49,069 nucleotides of DNA from Methanoculleus sp. (GTDB lineage: Archaea; Halobacteriota; Methanomicrobia; Methanomicrobiales; Methanomicrobiaceae): assembly GCA_011045995.1 (NCBI GenBank), contig DSBQ01000043.1:1-49069 (forward strand), written 5' to 3'. The translations under genes and the position numbers were made by a program. Every line of letters starts with the position of its first letter. The first letter of the stretch is position 1. Under the pieces are notes generated by a model that searched no databases, was not told where the DNA came from, and was given only the letters and a program-made list of their open reading frames with translations. This document shows positions 40,951-49,069 of this stretch, piece by piece.

Positions 40951-41043
40951 ATGTATTACTCCCTTTGCCCAACCTGCGGGATTCTTCCGCCGCAGGTGCA
41001 GATGGACCGGGATTGCGGGAAGATTTCCGAGAGGAGGAAGGAT
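40951..41043 (+). other. In-frame 31-codon leader ahead of dapF with a zinc-knuckle-like CPTCG
   Basis: From the ATG at 40951 the frame is open directly into dapF. It reads MYYSLCPTCGILPP, then DRDCGK, a plausible small metal knuckle, and ends over the purine-rich ribosome binding site of dapF. DapF itself begins at 41044, so this is either an untranslated leader that happens to be open, or an N-terminal extension in some transcripts. Confidence 0.25.
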
Positions 41044-41865
41044 ATGGAAATTCCATTTGTTAAATTGCACGGGAACGGAAATGATTTCATACTTGTAGAT
41101 GAGATCGGGTTGTCAATCATTCCGGAAGAGATGAAGGGTGATTTCGCCCGTCTTTTCTGTGACCGCAGGTTTGGAATCGGAGCGGATGGCGTATTGTTCC
41201 TGGTGAATGCAGAAGAGGCGGATTACGGGATGCGGCTGTTCCAGCCGGATGCAAGTGAGGCGGAGATGTGCGGAAACGGCATACGCTGTCTGGCAAAATA
41301 TGCTTTCGACCTTGAATATGTCACGGAAATATGCACGATCCAGACGCTCGCAGGAATTATGGAAGTCACGATGGGCTATGATGATGAGGGCGTATTTTCC
41401 GCTGCCATCGATATGGGTGAGATGGTCTTTGACGGTGCCGGCATCCCTGCCCTAAGTGAAGGAGAATATCAAAAGGAGATTGAAGGATACACAGTCTATG
41501 CCGTCAATCCGGGTGTCCCTCATGCAGTAGTGTTCGTCGAAGACCTGGAATCCGTTCCCCTGATGGATATTGCGCCCAAAATCCGCTTTGATGCATCCTT
41601 CCCTCAAGGGGCAAATGTCAATTTTGTCCAGATCCGCAGTGACGGCGTTCTCGCTATCCGGACGTACGAGCGGGGAGTCGAGGAGGAGACCTGGTCCTGC
41701 GGAACGGGTGCGACGGCGAGTGCAGCGGTGGCGCATCACCTCGGGAAGACGGGAAATGAAGTCACTGTTGAGACAAAAGGCGGCCCGCTGATCATCCATC
41801 TCGATGATCATGCCACAATGGAAGGACCGGCCGAAACAGTATTTGAGGGAAGGATTGTCTTTTAG
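41044..41865 (+). CDS. dapF: Diaminopimelate epimerase
   Basis: A 273-residue PLP-independent racemase. It converts LL- to meso-diaminopimelate for lysine synthesis, using two Cys as acid and base. The first Cys is in EAEMCGNGIRCLAKYA and the second in ETWSCGTGATASAAVAHH, both intact. The N-terminus IPFVKLHGNGNDFIL is the classic family start. I chose the ATG at 41044 because it restores that start and is preceded by a strong purine-rich ribosome binding site (GAGGAGGAAGG). The stop codon overlaps that of the convergent radB gene by 3 bases. Confidence 0.95.
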   Translation: MEIPFVKLHGNGNDFILVDEIGLSIIPEEMKGDFARLFCDRRFGIGADGVLFLVNAEEADYGMRLFQPDASEAEMCGNGIRCLAKYAFDLEYVTEICTIQTLAGIMEVTMGYDDEGVFSAAIDMGEMVFDGAGIPALSEGEYQKEIEGYTVYAVNPGVPHAVVFVEDLESVPLMDIAPKIRFDASFPQGANVNFVQIRSDGVLAIRTYERGVEEETWSCGTGATASAAVAHHLGKTGNEVTVETKGGPLIIHLDDHATMEGPAETVFEGRIVF

Positions 41866-42530
41866 ACCTCTTTCATCCCGTCTTCTGTAATAATAAACGA
41901 AAAGGAACATCCTTCAGGGCGTGACCGGTGCTTTTCGAGAACTGCACGTCTTGTGGCCCCCTTTTTTTCAAAACGAACGATTACCTTGGAGAGATGTGAA
42001 AGGACCGTACCTCCGAGTCCACGAAGTACCCCCGTCTCGACATCCATGAAGACCTGGTTTGTCACGACGACAGGGATCGCATAGCGTCTTGCATATCCCA
42101 GCAATAGTATCATCTGGCGTGACAGACGCTTCTGGGGTTCGCCGGAAGGCCCCCCTTCTGCCCGGTAGAGGCCGGTGAAGGAATCAACGACAATAAGGCT
42201 GACATCCCTGTTCTGTTTCAGGATGCGTGCACACTCTGCAATCGCCATCTCCTGTTCCGCAAAGTCGGCAGGTTCGTATATCATCAGGTTTGCAGCCAGA
42301 TCCTCTGCATCGTCCCCTGCAATTTGCCGGAACCGTTCCGTGGAAAACCCTTCTGTGTCGATATAGATGACCTCTCCTCCGGCCCTGAGTGCAGCGACCG
42401 CACAGGCAATCGCGGCGGTACTCTTGCCGCCTGCCGGTTCCCCGTACAACTGCGTGACGGTTTTTGGGGCAAGCCCCCCTCCAATCAGGGAATCGAGAGG
42501 GGGAATACCGGTGGAGATGAATTTGGTCAA
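41862..42530 (-). CDS. radB: RadB recombinase paralogue
   Basis: A 222-residue RecA-family protein. Euryarchaeal RadB lacks the N-terminal DNA-binding domain of RadA and acts as an accessory or mediator in recombination. Walker A is QLYGEPAGGKSTAAIA and Walker B VSLIVVDSFTGLYRAE. The protein begins with the core (STGIPPLDSLIGGGL), as RadB does. The start is TTG at 42530, overlapping the larC stop, with GAGGGGG 5-6 bases upstream in larC, so translation is probably coupled. There is no ATG nearby that preserves the core. Confidence 0.92.
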   Translation of the reverse strand: MTKFISTGIPPLDSLIGGGLAPKTVTQLYGEPAGGKSTAAIACAVAALRAGGEVIYIDTEGFSTERFRQIAGDDAEDLAANLMIYEPADFAEQEMAIAECARILKQNRDVSLIVVDSFTGLYRAEGGPSGEPQKRLSRQMILLLGYARRYAIPVVVTNQVFMDVETGVLRGLGGTVLSHLSKVIVRFEKKGATRRAVLEKHRSRPEGCSFSFIITEDGMKEV

Positions 42531-43708
42531 AGGGTCCCCCTCTGGATCTTCTGCCGCACAGCATCTTCCGCCTTTCGTGCAATATCGCGGTACCGTGTCC
42601 CTGTCGTCTCTGCAAACCGGCGTGTATCCTCATACTCCGCTTTTATAGAGATGGCAGCACCGTCCTTCCACCCGATCTTCACGGGTATCATGCATTTCTG
42701 CTCTGCTATGACGACCTCAGCATGTGTAATGGAACGTTCTATGGCAGATCTATGAACTCCCGGGATGGACCTTACGCCCAGGGTGCCCAGTTCTTCAAAG
42801 AGTATGGCACAGAAACGGTCGCTATCCCCATGGCTGCAGATGACGCGTATCATCGTTCCGGGTCGCCCTTTCTTCATGATGAGGGGGCTTGCCGTTGCAT
42901 CCCGTGCCCCTTCCTGCATGAGGCGCTCAAGCGTGTAGGCAATCACTTCACCGGTAGCATCGTCCACATTGGTCTCAAGGATGTCAAGTGTGGTGTCCTC
43001 GGCCGGTTTACCTTTACACAGGAGAGCCCGCAGTACATTCGGTGCATCTTCCGGGTTTCTTTTCCCTGCACCGTACCCTATTGAAAGAATAGTGCCATCC
43101 ATATCCATGCCCTGTTTGTGGGATGCAAACTCCGCAAGTAGAGCCGCACCAGTCGGCGTGCAGAGTTCATGGTTTGCATCGGTAAACCTGACCGGAATGC
43201 CCCCTTCACTCAGAATTGCAACCGTTGCCGGGGAGGGGATCGGATACTTTCCATGGGTACCGGTGAGGGTGCCCCGGCCAAGGTGCACCGGCCGGAGAAT
43301 GACGTTGCCGACGTCAAGTGAACAGAATGCAGTACAGGCACCTACGACATCGGCAATGGCATCATCCGCGCCAACTTCATGGAAATGGACATGGCGTCCG
43401 TGAACGGTTGATTCTCCCGCATGGATTCTTCGAAAGACCTGTTCAGCCATCGAGAGCGCTTCGGGTGGTGCATCGGCCTCACAAAGCCTCTCAAGGACAT
43501 CTTCCAGGGTGGCCCTTCTTTCCCCTGCACCCGTCTCCACCCGAACAGCTTTGATGCCGCACCGGTCTACGGTCGTTATGGCAGGGGTGCCGACTACCGA
43601 AGCCATCGCTGCCTTAACTGCCGGAATGTCCGCCCCGCATCCCAGAAGCGCCCCAATTATCATATCGCCCGCCGCCCCAGAAAACGGGTCAAGAAGAAGA
43701 GTCTTCAT
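42527..43708 (-). CDS. larC: LarC-like nickel-pincer cofactor protein
   Basis: A 393-residue protein of the LarC (formerly UPF0272) family. Bacterial LarC inserts nickel into the pincer nucleotide cofactor of lactate racemase through a CTP-dependent cyclometallation. The start KTLLLDPFSGAAGDMIIGAL, then HGRHVHFHEVGADDAIAD (His-rich metal site), TDANHELCTPTGAALLAEF and ILETNVDDATGEV, are all family signatures. No larA, larB or larE is visible here, so the use of the cofactor in this organism is unclear. I set the ATG at 43708; another in-frame ATG lies 15 bases upstream. It overlaps radB and is divergent from cdc48. Confidence 0.9.
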   Translation of the reverse strand: MKTLLLDPFSGAAGDMIIGALLGCGADIPAVKAAMASVVGTPAITTVDRCGIKAVRVETGAGERRATLEDVLERLCEADAPPEALSMAEQVFRRIHAGESTVHGRHVHFHEVGADDAIADVVGACTAFCSLDVGNVILRPVHLGRGTLTGTHGKYPIPSPATVAILSEGGIPVRFTDANHELCTPTGAALLAEFASHKQGMDMDGTILSIGYGAGKRNPEDAPNVLRALLCKGKPAEDTTLDILETNVDDATGEVIAYTLERLMQEGARDATASPLIMKKGRPGTMIRVICSHGDSDRFCAILFEELGTLGVRSIPGVHRSAIERSITHAEVVIAEQKCMIPVKIGWKDGAAISIKAEYEDTRRFAETTGTRYRDIARKAEDAVRQKIQRGTL

Positions 43709-43720
43709 GCAATACCAGTA

Positions 43721-43743
43721 CATATAATCAAAGGCATTAATAA
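43721..43743. promoter_or_regulatory. Divergent larC-cdc48 promoter region
   Basis: CATATAATC (43721-43729, plus) would start cdc48 mRNA about 16 bases before its ATG, leaving room for the AGGTGA ribosome binding sequence. TTATTAATG on the minus strand (near 43734-43742) would start larC mRNA a few bases before its ATG at 43708. Confidence 0.4.
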
Positions 43744-43766
43744 GAAGGTAAGGTGACGGCGAGACA

Positions 43767-46313
43767 ATGTATCTGAAAGTAGATAGTGCGTACCCCGAGG
43801 ATCATGGCACGGGGAGATGCCGGCTGGATCCTACGACCATGCAAGAGCTGCGTCTGGTTCCGGGAGACCTGGTCTATCTCGAAGGCCAGCGCAAAACCGT
43901 GGCGAAAGTCTGGAGGATGCAGTCCCGTGACTGGGGTCATGAAAAGATCAGAATCGACAATTTCATCCGGCTCAATGCCGGGGTGAGCATTGGGGACAGC
44001 ATTCTGATCCGGCCGGTGGAAGATGACGTTGAGGCTCAGCGTGTCCTCATTGCGCCTCCGGAGGACCTGACACGGCAGATGCCGATAAATTATAATCAGG
44101 CGTCTCTCAAACTCATCGGATTTCCTGCCGTGAAAAACGATACCGTCCCCATAGTCTCAGGTCTTCCATTTATGCAGCAGCAGCTGGTTTCCTTCAAGGT
44201 CGTAGATATTGAGCCCGCTGAAGCGGTGATCATCACTGCGGAAACTGAAATAGAATTCTCAGATAAGCCTGCCGAAGGCTTCGAAGGGGTCCGTAAGATA
44301 TCATATGAGGATATCGGTGGACTGAAAGGGGAACTGCAGAATGTGCGGGAGACGATTGAGCTTCCCATGCGTCATCCTGAACTCTTCCGCAAACTCGGGA
44401 TCGAACCTCCCAAGGGGGTACTCCTCTACGGGCCTCCGGGAACAGGAAAAACGCTGATCGCAAAGGCGGTAGCAAACGAAAGCGGGGCCCATTTCATATC
44501 CATTGCCGGCCCGGAGGTCATATCAAAATATTATGGCGAATCCGAACAGCGCCTTCGCGAGATCTTCGAGGAAGCTGAGGAGAATGCACCTGCGATCATC
44601 TTCATCGACGAACTTGACTCGATTACACCGAAACGCGAGGATGTCACCGGCGAGGTTGAACGAAGGGTTGTGGCCCAGCTTCTTACCATGATGGATGGTC
44701 TGGAGGAACGCGGCCAGGTACTGGTCATTGGTGCCACGAATCGCCTTGATGCAATCGACCAGGCACTCCGGCGTCCCGGGCGTTTTGATCGTGAGATCGA
44801 GATTGGTGTACCGGATGAACATGATCGTCTTGAAATCCTGAAGATACATACGCGGGGCATGCCACTCGAGGGAGAGGTACGTCTGATACGGGAAAGAAAC
44901 GAAGAGGAAGGGGCTGATGAGGAGAAACGTGAAGAAATTTCTCAGAGACTGAGTGCGGTTGAAGATGAGATCAAGGGAAATCAGCAACGACTGCTTGAAT
45001 TCCTGGCTTCCAAAACACACGGATTTGTCGGGGCGGATATTCAGGCCCTGGCACGCGAGGCCGCGATGCGGTCCCTGAGGAGATATCTTCCACAGATTGA
45101 CCTCGATAATGATGAGATCCCCGAAGAGATTATGGCGTCACTTGAAGTGACCACGCGTGATTTCCGTGACGCACTCCGTGATGTCAGCCCGAGTGCGATG
45201 CGTGAAGTGCTCATCGAAGTGCCGAATATCAAGTGGGCCGATATCGGCGGACTTGATCAGGAGAAGGAAGAGGTTCGCGAAGCGGTTGAGTATCCCCTGA
45301 CGCAGCCGGAACGATTTGAAAACCTCGGAATAGAACCGCCTCACGGTGTCCTTCTCTATGGCCCGCCAGGAACCGGGAAAACCCTCATCGCAAAGGCGGT
45401 TGCGACAGAAAGCGGTGCGAATTTCATCCCTGTCCGCGGACCCCAGCTTCTGTCTAAGTGGGTGGGGGAGAGCGAGCGGGCCGTCAGGGAAATATTCAAG
45501 AAGGCACGCCAGGTTGCCCCCTCCATCATCTTCTTTGACGAACTCGATGCCATCGCCCCCGCACGCGGCGGAGGATCGGACAGCCATGTCATCGAGAGCG
45601 TGGTCAACCAGATCCTGACCGAATTTGACGGGATAGATGAGACAAGGGGGGTCGTGATTGTCGCTGCAACCAACCGTCCGGACATCATCGATCCGGCCCT
45701 TCTTCGTGCCGGCCGCTTTGATCGTCTGGTCGCCATAAATGAGCCCCAGGAAGCAGCGCGGCGTGAGATCCTTGCCATCCATACCAGATACATCCCCCTG
45801 GAAGGTTCCGCCATGGAATCCCTCGTTGAAGAGACGAAGGAATTCGATGAAGCGGGCCTTGATTTGCTCTTTGAAGGGCTGGCAAAAGAGAGAGCGGGAA
45901 AGGAAGGACCATCGCGTATTGTCGTCGAAGAGCTTCTTGCCTGCCGGGTTGATGAAACGAGCATTACCGGGGACCTTCTCAGCAGGAGCAGGCGCCGTCG
46001 TCTCCTGCGAAGTCTTCTTGATACTCATGCATTTATCCTCGACGATCCGGTACGCGAGGGTATCCTTTCGGATATTGCATCTCGTACGTCGTCCTATGTC
46101 GGGTCGGATCTGGATCTGCTCTGTCGTGAGGCAGCCATGATTTCTATGCGTTCAGGAAGGGATTTCGTGACGGTGGAGGACTTTGAGCAGGCACTCAACA
46201 AAGTGCGGCCAATGATGAATGAACGTGTCCGCGAACAGTATAGCCGCATCCAGCAGTATTTCAAAGGAGGTCTTCCATCACAGATGCAGGTAAACCTCCC
46301 CGAATACCAGTAA
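43767..46313 (+). CDS. cdc48: CDC48/VCP-type AAA ATPase with two unusual insertions
   Basis: An 848-residue hexameric unfoldase that pulls proteins apart, probably feeding the proteasome. The N-domain (about 1-190, double-psi barrel) is followed by D1: Walker A GPPGTGKT, Walker [11 protein letters not shown], arginine-finger region [14 protein letters not shown]2 has [20 protein letters not shown] and [10 protein letters not shown]. Two insertions depart from the family. One of about 40 charged, coiled-coil-like residues is in the D1 C-domain ([20 protein letters not shown] onward). One of about 80 residues, including [12 protein letters not shown], is in the D2 C-domain. The C-terminus ends PEYQ, not a clear HbYX. 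A T-tract follows. Confidence 0.94.
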   Translation: MYLKVDSAYPEDHGTGRCRLDPTTMQELRLVPGDLVYLEGQRKTVAKVWRMQSRDWGHEKIRIDNFIRLNAGVSIGDSILIRPVEDDVEAQRVLIAPPEDLTRQMPINYNQASLKLIGFPAVKNDTVPIVSGLPFMQQQLVSFKVVDIEPAEAVIITAETEIEFSDKPAEGFEGVRKISYEDIGGLKGELQNVRETIELPMRHPELFRKLGIEPPKGVLLYGPPGTGKTLIAKAVANESGAHFISIAGPEVISKYYGESEQRLREIFEEAEENAPAIIFIDELDSITPKREDVTGEVERRVVAQLLTMMDGLEERGQVLVIGATNRLDAIDQALRRPGRFDREIEIGVPDEHDRLEILKIHTRGMPLEGEVRLIRERNEEEGADEEKREEISQRLSAVEDEIKGNQQRLLEFLASKTHGFVGADIQALAREAAMRSLRRYLPQIDLDNDEIPEEIMASLEVTTRDFRDALRDVSPSAMREVLIEVPNIKWADIGGLDQEKEEVREAVEYPLTQPERFENLGIEPPHGVLLYGPPGTGKTLIAKAVATESGANFIPVRGPQLLSKWVGESERAVREIFKKARQVAPSIIFFDELDAIAPARGGGSDSHVIESVVNQILTEFDGIDETRGVVIVAATNRPDIIDPALLRAGRFDRLVAINEPQEAARREILAIHTRYIPLEGSAMESLVEETKEFDEAGLDLLFEGLAKERAGKEGPSRIVVEELLACRVDETSITGDLLSRSRRRRLLRSLLDTHAFILDDPVREGILSDIASRTSSYVGSDLDLLCREAAMISMRSGRDFVTVEDFEQALNKVRPMMNERVREQYSRIQQYFKGGLPSQMQVNLPEYQ

Positions 46314-46321
46314 TTTTTTTT
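46314..46321 (+). terminator. U-tract terminator after cdc48
   Basis: Eight T follow directly after the cdc48 stop codon, like the nifB terminator. Confidence 0.6.
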
Positions 46322-46390
46322 CTCGTGCCCTTCCAAATGATTATTCGTTAATGCACACAAAACTACATTCAGGAGTGACAAACTGCCTCT

Positions 46391-47932
46391 ATGTCTAACT
46401 GTACGGCCTTTCTTGACGTCAATGCGCGACTGGGCGATAAACCGGCGCTGATATTTCCTACCAACAACGAGGTAGTCAGTTTCCGGGGACTTCTTGAAGA
46501 AACCTGCAGGATTGCAGGATCTCTCCAGCAACGTGGGATTGTCCCGGGAGACAGAGTCTGTCTCTATCTCGCACCAGGACCACGGTATGTTCTCTGGTAC
46601 TTTGCCATCTGGAGAATCGGTGCGGTGGCGGTACCCCTTAACAATGTCCTGAGGGCCGACGAGGTGGTCAGCATGCTCGATGATTCGGGTTCGGTGGTGC
46701 TCGTAACGGACACTCCGGGATATGCAGAAACAGCACAGGGTCTTGAGAGCTCATCCTTCCCTGTTCATGTCATCCTCGACGATTCGAATGAGTGGAAGGG
46801 CGAGTGCAGGCGGCAGCCCCCATTCCTGCGGCCCGTTCACTGTTCATGCGATCAGCTCTGCCAGCTGCAGTACACTTCTGGGACGACCGGGAAGCAGAAG
46901 GGGGCAATGCTGACGCACGGGAACTGGATGGCAGCCCTGGATGCGGAGGTGGATCTGCTGGCCATGCGGGAAGAGGACGTATATCTTGGCATCTATCCGA
47001 TGGCGCATGTCGGGGTTTCCTGGAGCATTTCCGCCCTCAAAGCGGGGGCAACGTGGGTGATTCTGGAGCGGTTTGATCTCGAACGGTACATATCGCTGAC
47101 AGAGAAATACCGGGTCACGGTCATCGCAGGAATGCCACCGGTGATTCATTCACTGATCAAGACCCCGGAAGGGACGGAAAAAAGGATGTGTTCGGCACGG
47201 GAGATGATCTCAGGTGGCGGGCCGCTTCTGCCAAGCGTCTGGAAGGAGTTCCACCGTCGTTTTGCCATTCCCGTAATAAATGCCTACGGGTTGTCCGAGA
47301 CCATTGTTGTCGGGACCGGTACGGCGATCCGCCCGGAGGATTATGCCACTGCCACTGAATTCCAGAGTGTCGGAATGCCGGTCGGGTACAGCGAAGTGAA
47401 GATTGTCGATACGAATGACCCCTCAAGGGAAATGCCGGTCGGCGGCACCGGCGAGATCGCCCTGCGTGGGCCTGGTGTTGCATGCGGATACTGGGATATG
47501 CCGGAGGAGAGTGCCGAGGTCTTCCTCCAAGACGGCTGGTTCCTGACGGGAGACATCGGCCATCTCCATGAGAACGGGATGTTGTCGATAACGGACAGGA
47601 AGAAGGATATGATTGTAATGTCCGGGTGGAAAATATACCCGACCGAAGTGGAAAAGGCGCTTATCGACCATCCGGGCGTTGATGATATAGCAATCTTCGG
47701 TGTTCCCGATGATCATCGCGGGGAGATCCCGTTTGCTGCGGTGGTGAAAAAGGCGGGGGCGTCCATAACCCTTGAAGATCTCCAGGCTTATAGCAGGAAC
47801 CGTCTTGCCGGATACAAGGTTCCGAGAAAGATGGTGGTGGTTTCCGAACTGCCGCGTCTGGGCGGCTGGAAACTCCTTCGCAGGGAACTGAGGGAACGGT
47901 ATCTGGACGGTACTCTTATTCAGGAATCCTGA
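46391..47932 (+). CDS. AMP-forming acyl-CoA synthetase
   Basis: A 513-residue ANL-superfamily adenylate-forming ligase that activates a carboxylic acid with ATP and joins it to CoA. Core motifs are LQYTSGTTGKQKGAMLTHGN (A3), NAYGLSETIVVG (A5), GWFLTGDIGHLHENGMLSI (A7) and RKKDMIVMSGWKIYPTEVE (A8 hinge). The C-terminal catalytic Lys is in LGGWKLLRREL, where most relatives have GKxLRRxL: the Lys is kept but Gly is replaced by Trp. The acid substrate is not readable; medium- or long-chain acids are likely. AGGAGTGA lies 12 bases before the ATG. No metabolic neighbour clarifies its role. Confidence 0.92.
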   Translation: MSNCTAFLDVNARLGDKPALIFPTNNEVVSFRGLLEETCRIAGSLQQRGIVPGDRVCLYLAPGPRYVLWYFAIWRIGAVAVPLNNVLRADEVVSMLDDSGSVVLVTDTPGYAETAQGLESSSFPVHVILDDSNEWKGECRRQPPFLRPVHCSCDQLCQLQYTSGTTGKQKGAMLTHGNWMAALDAEVDLLAMREEDVYLGIYPMAHVGVSWSISALKAGATWVILERFDLERYISLTEKYRVTVIAGMPPVIHSLIKTPEGTEKRMCSAREMISGGGPLLPSVWKEFHRRFAIPVINAYGLSETIVVGTGTAIRPEDYATATEFQSVGMPVGYSEVKIVDTNDPSREMPVGGTGEIALRGPGVACGYWDMPEESAEVFLQDGWFLTGDIGHLHENGMLSITDRKKDMIVMSGWKIYPTEVEKALIDHPGVDDIAIFGVPDDHRGEIPFAAVVKKAGASITLEDLQAYSRNRLAGYKVPRKMVVVSELPRLGGWKLLRRELRERYLDGTLIQES

Positions 47933-48019
47933 CACATCGGCGCAGAGGAGTCGACAGGGACAAAATTCCCGGGCCGGTGAGAGAAACTATTTACCCTTTC
48001 TTTTAATACATATACCCGG

Positions 48020-48637
48020 ATGAGTCCCGGTGTTGAGAATATCCAGATAAAAAAAGCCAATAAGGTATCGACTGGAATTGCCGGTCTTGATTTTCAGCTT
48101 GGTGGGGGGTATCCGGCAGGCTCGATTATCGTCCTTCACGGTTCTCCCCTTTCAGGCATCGAGAAGATGGCAGTCCAGTTCTGGAAAGCACCTGGAGAGG
48201 GGGCCCACTATTACCTTATGATCGATGGTCTGGTAGAGGAAGGAATGGTAAAGGTGTCGACAGCAGATGTTGAAGAAGCTGTCAATGCCTGCAGCGCCTC
48301 CAAACGCGTTGTGGTGGATTCCCTGTCCAGTGTCATCCTGAAGGAGGGAATTGACGAAGCCCTTCGTCTCATGAAAGAAACTTCACGGTCGATTTTGGAC
48401 CACGGCGGGAATACCTTTTTTATATTATATTCCGGTGTTCATCCGGATATCGAGGAGATGAGGATTGCCCGCCATGCGGATGTGTTTGTGACCCTTCTGG
48501 AAGAGATGCATGGGAGTGAGGTCGAAAGAAAACTTATGATTCGAAAACTCAAAGATGCTGATGTCCCGAACAGGATGTATCCCTACAATATTGCCACAGA
48601 AGGAATTGATCTCTCAACGACCGCCAGGGTCGTCTGA
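48020..48637 (+). CDS. KaiC-like RecA-fold protein with a broken Walker A
   Basis: A 205-residue single-domain protein resembling archaeal KaiC/RadA-type ATPases. VSTGIAGLDFQLGGGYPAGS is the typical KaiC start and VVVDSLSSVILKE a good Walker B. Walker A, however, reads HGSPLSGIEKMAVQF, so the GK(T/S) is lost (IEK) and ATP binding is doubtful. A later RIARHADVFVTLLEEM and KLKDADVPNRMYPYNI keep the family pattern. Such proteins in methanogens are often regulators without known targets. TATA-like A/T-rich sequence lies 25-30 bases upstream of the ATG, suggesting a leaderless mRNA. The gene converges on the MetE-like gene with a 5-base gap. Confidence 0.8.
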   Translation: MSPGVENIQIKKANKVSTGIAGLDFQLGGGYPAGSIIVLHGSPLSGIEKMAVQFWKAPGEGAHYYLMIDGLVEEGMVKVSTADVEEAVNACSASKRVVVDSLSSVILKEGIDEALRLMKETSRSILDHGGNTFFILYSGVHPDIEEMRIARHADVFVTLLEEMHGSEVERKLMIRKLKDADVPNRMYPYNIATEGIDLSTTARVV

Positions 48638-48642
48638 AAAAT

Positions 48643-49069
48643 TCAGAGTTCGTTGCGGCAGCCGGCTGCCGCCCGGACCATATGATCCAGTTTTTTATAT
48701 GCCACTTCACGCACATGCATGCGAAGCCCGCAGTCCGGATCAATGAGGAGCGGTTCAACGCCAAATACCTCGATGCCCTTTTCAATTCTGGACTGTATTA
48801 CATCAGTACTCTCGACATCGGTACTGGATGAGTCAACAACGCCATATCCGAGTTTTCTTCCTTTCAGATCTCTCCCGGTGAAGAGTTCCAGATTCTGTGG
48901 GTTGTTGGCAAACTCGAAATCCAGAATGTCCACGGGAAAGGCAAGAATATCATCAATGACTGAACTGAGATCCCCGCAGACATGCATGCAGGCAGGGGTC
49001 CTGACAACAGGGGTGATGATGCCGACTGCCTCGCGGGCAATGTGGAGGTCAGCCGCTCCGGTCGAGAGA
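48643..49069 (-). CDS. MetE-type (cobalamin-independent) methionine synthase, N-terminal part clipped
   Basis: The 3' part, 141 codons, of a gene running off the right edge on the minus strand. The visible sequence is the C-terminal zinc domain of the archaeal core MetE family. The His-x-Cys ligand pair is in ACMHVCGDLSSV, the Glu region in LDFEFANNPQNLEL, and the distal Cys ligand in LLIDPDCGLRM. This domain holds zinc that activates the homocysteine thiol. Archaeal core MetE proteins may take the methyl group from a cobalamin protein instead of methyltetrahydrofolate. The frame is open from the window edge. Confidence 0.87.
   Translation of the reverse strand, partial: LSTGAADLHIAREAVGIITPVVRTPACMHVCGDLSSVIDDILAFPVDILDFEFANNPQNLELFTGRDLKGRKLGYGVVDSSSTDVESTDVIQSRIEKGIEVFGVEPLLIDPDCGLRMHVREVAYKKLDHMVRAAAGCRNEL

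Noticed and set aside
1-49069. CRISPR arrays, insertion sequences, prophage, tRNA or rRNA genes
   Set aside because: No regularly spaced repeats, transposase motifs, att-like duplications or conserved RNA sequence were found. Gene content is chromosomal housekeeping and methanogenesis.

Overview
The window is about 49 kb of a methanogenic archaeon, most likely of the order Methanomicrobiales. The order-level call is inference. It rests on a complete set of genes found only in methanogens (AtwA and methanogenesis marker proteins 3, 5, 6, 7, 15 and 17), archaeal information-processing genes (family B DNA polymerase, XPD helicase, RadB, CDC48, archaeal ThrS, GatCAB, geranylgeranylglyceryl phosphate synthase), TATA-box promoters with very short or absent leaders, U-tract terminators and a moderately high GC content. 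Coding density is high. No gene-free stretch exceeds 300 bases. I found no rRNA, tRNA, CRISPR array, insertion sequence or phage gene, so the window reads as chromosomal core.

Layout. 1-7.0 kb: a clipped Cys-containing protein, a six-helix membrane protein, a lipoprotein divergent from a stand-alone nifB, a small membrane protein, a hypothetical protein next to a membrane PAS histidine kinase, an isochorismatase-type hydrolase and a frameshifted lipoprotein. 7.0-9.5 kb: thrS and dcd on the minus strand. 9.6-17.9 kb: a minus-strand run transcribed in the order asparagine synthetase-like, gatC, gatA, gatB, topA, GGGP synthase, TrmJ-like methyltransferase. 18.1-24.4 kb: purB and a PspC protein on minus, then XPD helicase-ogt-panE-mobA-rlmH on plus. 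24.6-29.6 kb: pyrD-pyrK on minus, divergent from a malate dehydrogenase-family gene that overlaps polB.

29.7-38.7 kb is the most distinctive region. A compact minus-strand cluster, atwA-mmp3-mmp6-mmp5-mmp15-mmp17-mmp7, has three 4-base start/stop overlaps and encodes much of the machinery thought to reductively activate methyl-coenzyme M reductase (MCR). An AhpD-like protein and a flavodoxin lie just downstream, and a soluble P-type-ATPase-like HAD phosphatase just upstream. The nifB gene at 2.3-3.2 kb may belong to the same biology. NifB makes the 8Fe-9S-C cluster, no nitrogenase structural gene is visible here, and recent structural work as I recall it places such clusters in the MCR activation complex.

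38.7-40.9 kb: ribose-1,5-bisphosphate isomerase followed by form III RuBisCO with every catalytic residue I checked, which is the carbon-salvage end of the archaeal AMP pathway. 41.0-49.1 kb: dapF, radB overlapping larC, a CDC48 AAA ATPase with two unusual insertions, an acyl-CoA synthetase, a KaiC-like protein with a broken Walker A, and a clipped MetE-type methionine synthase.

Functional assignments come from reading motifs in the translations. No database search was run.
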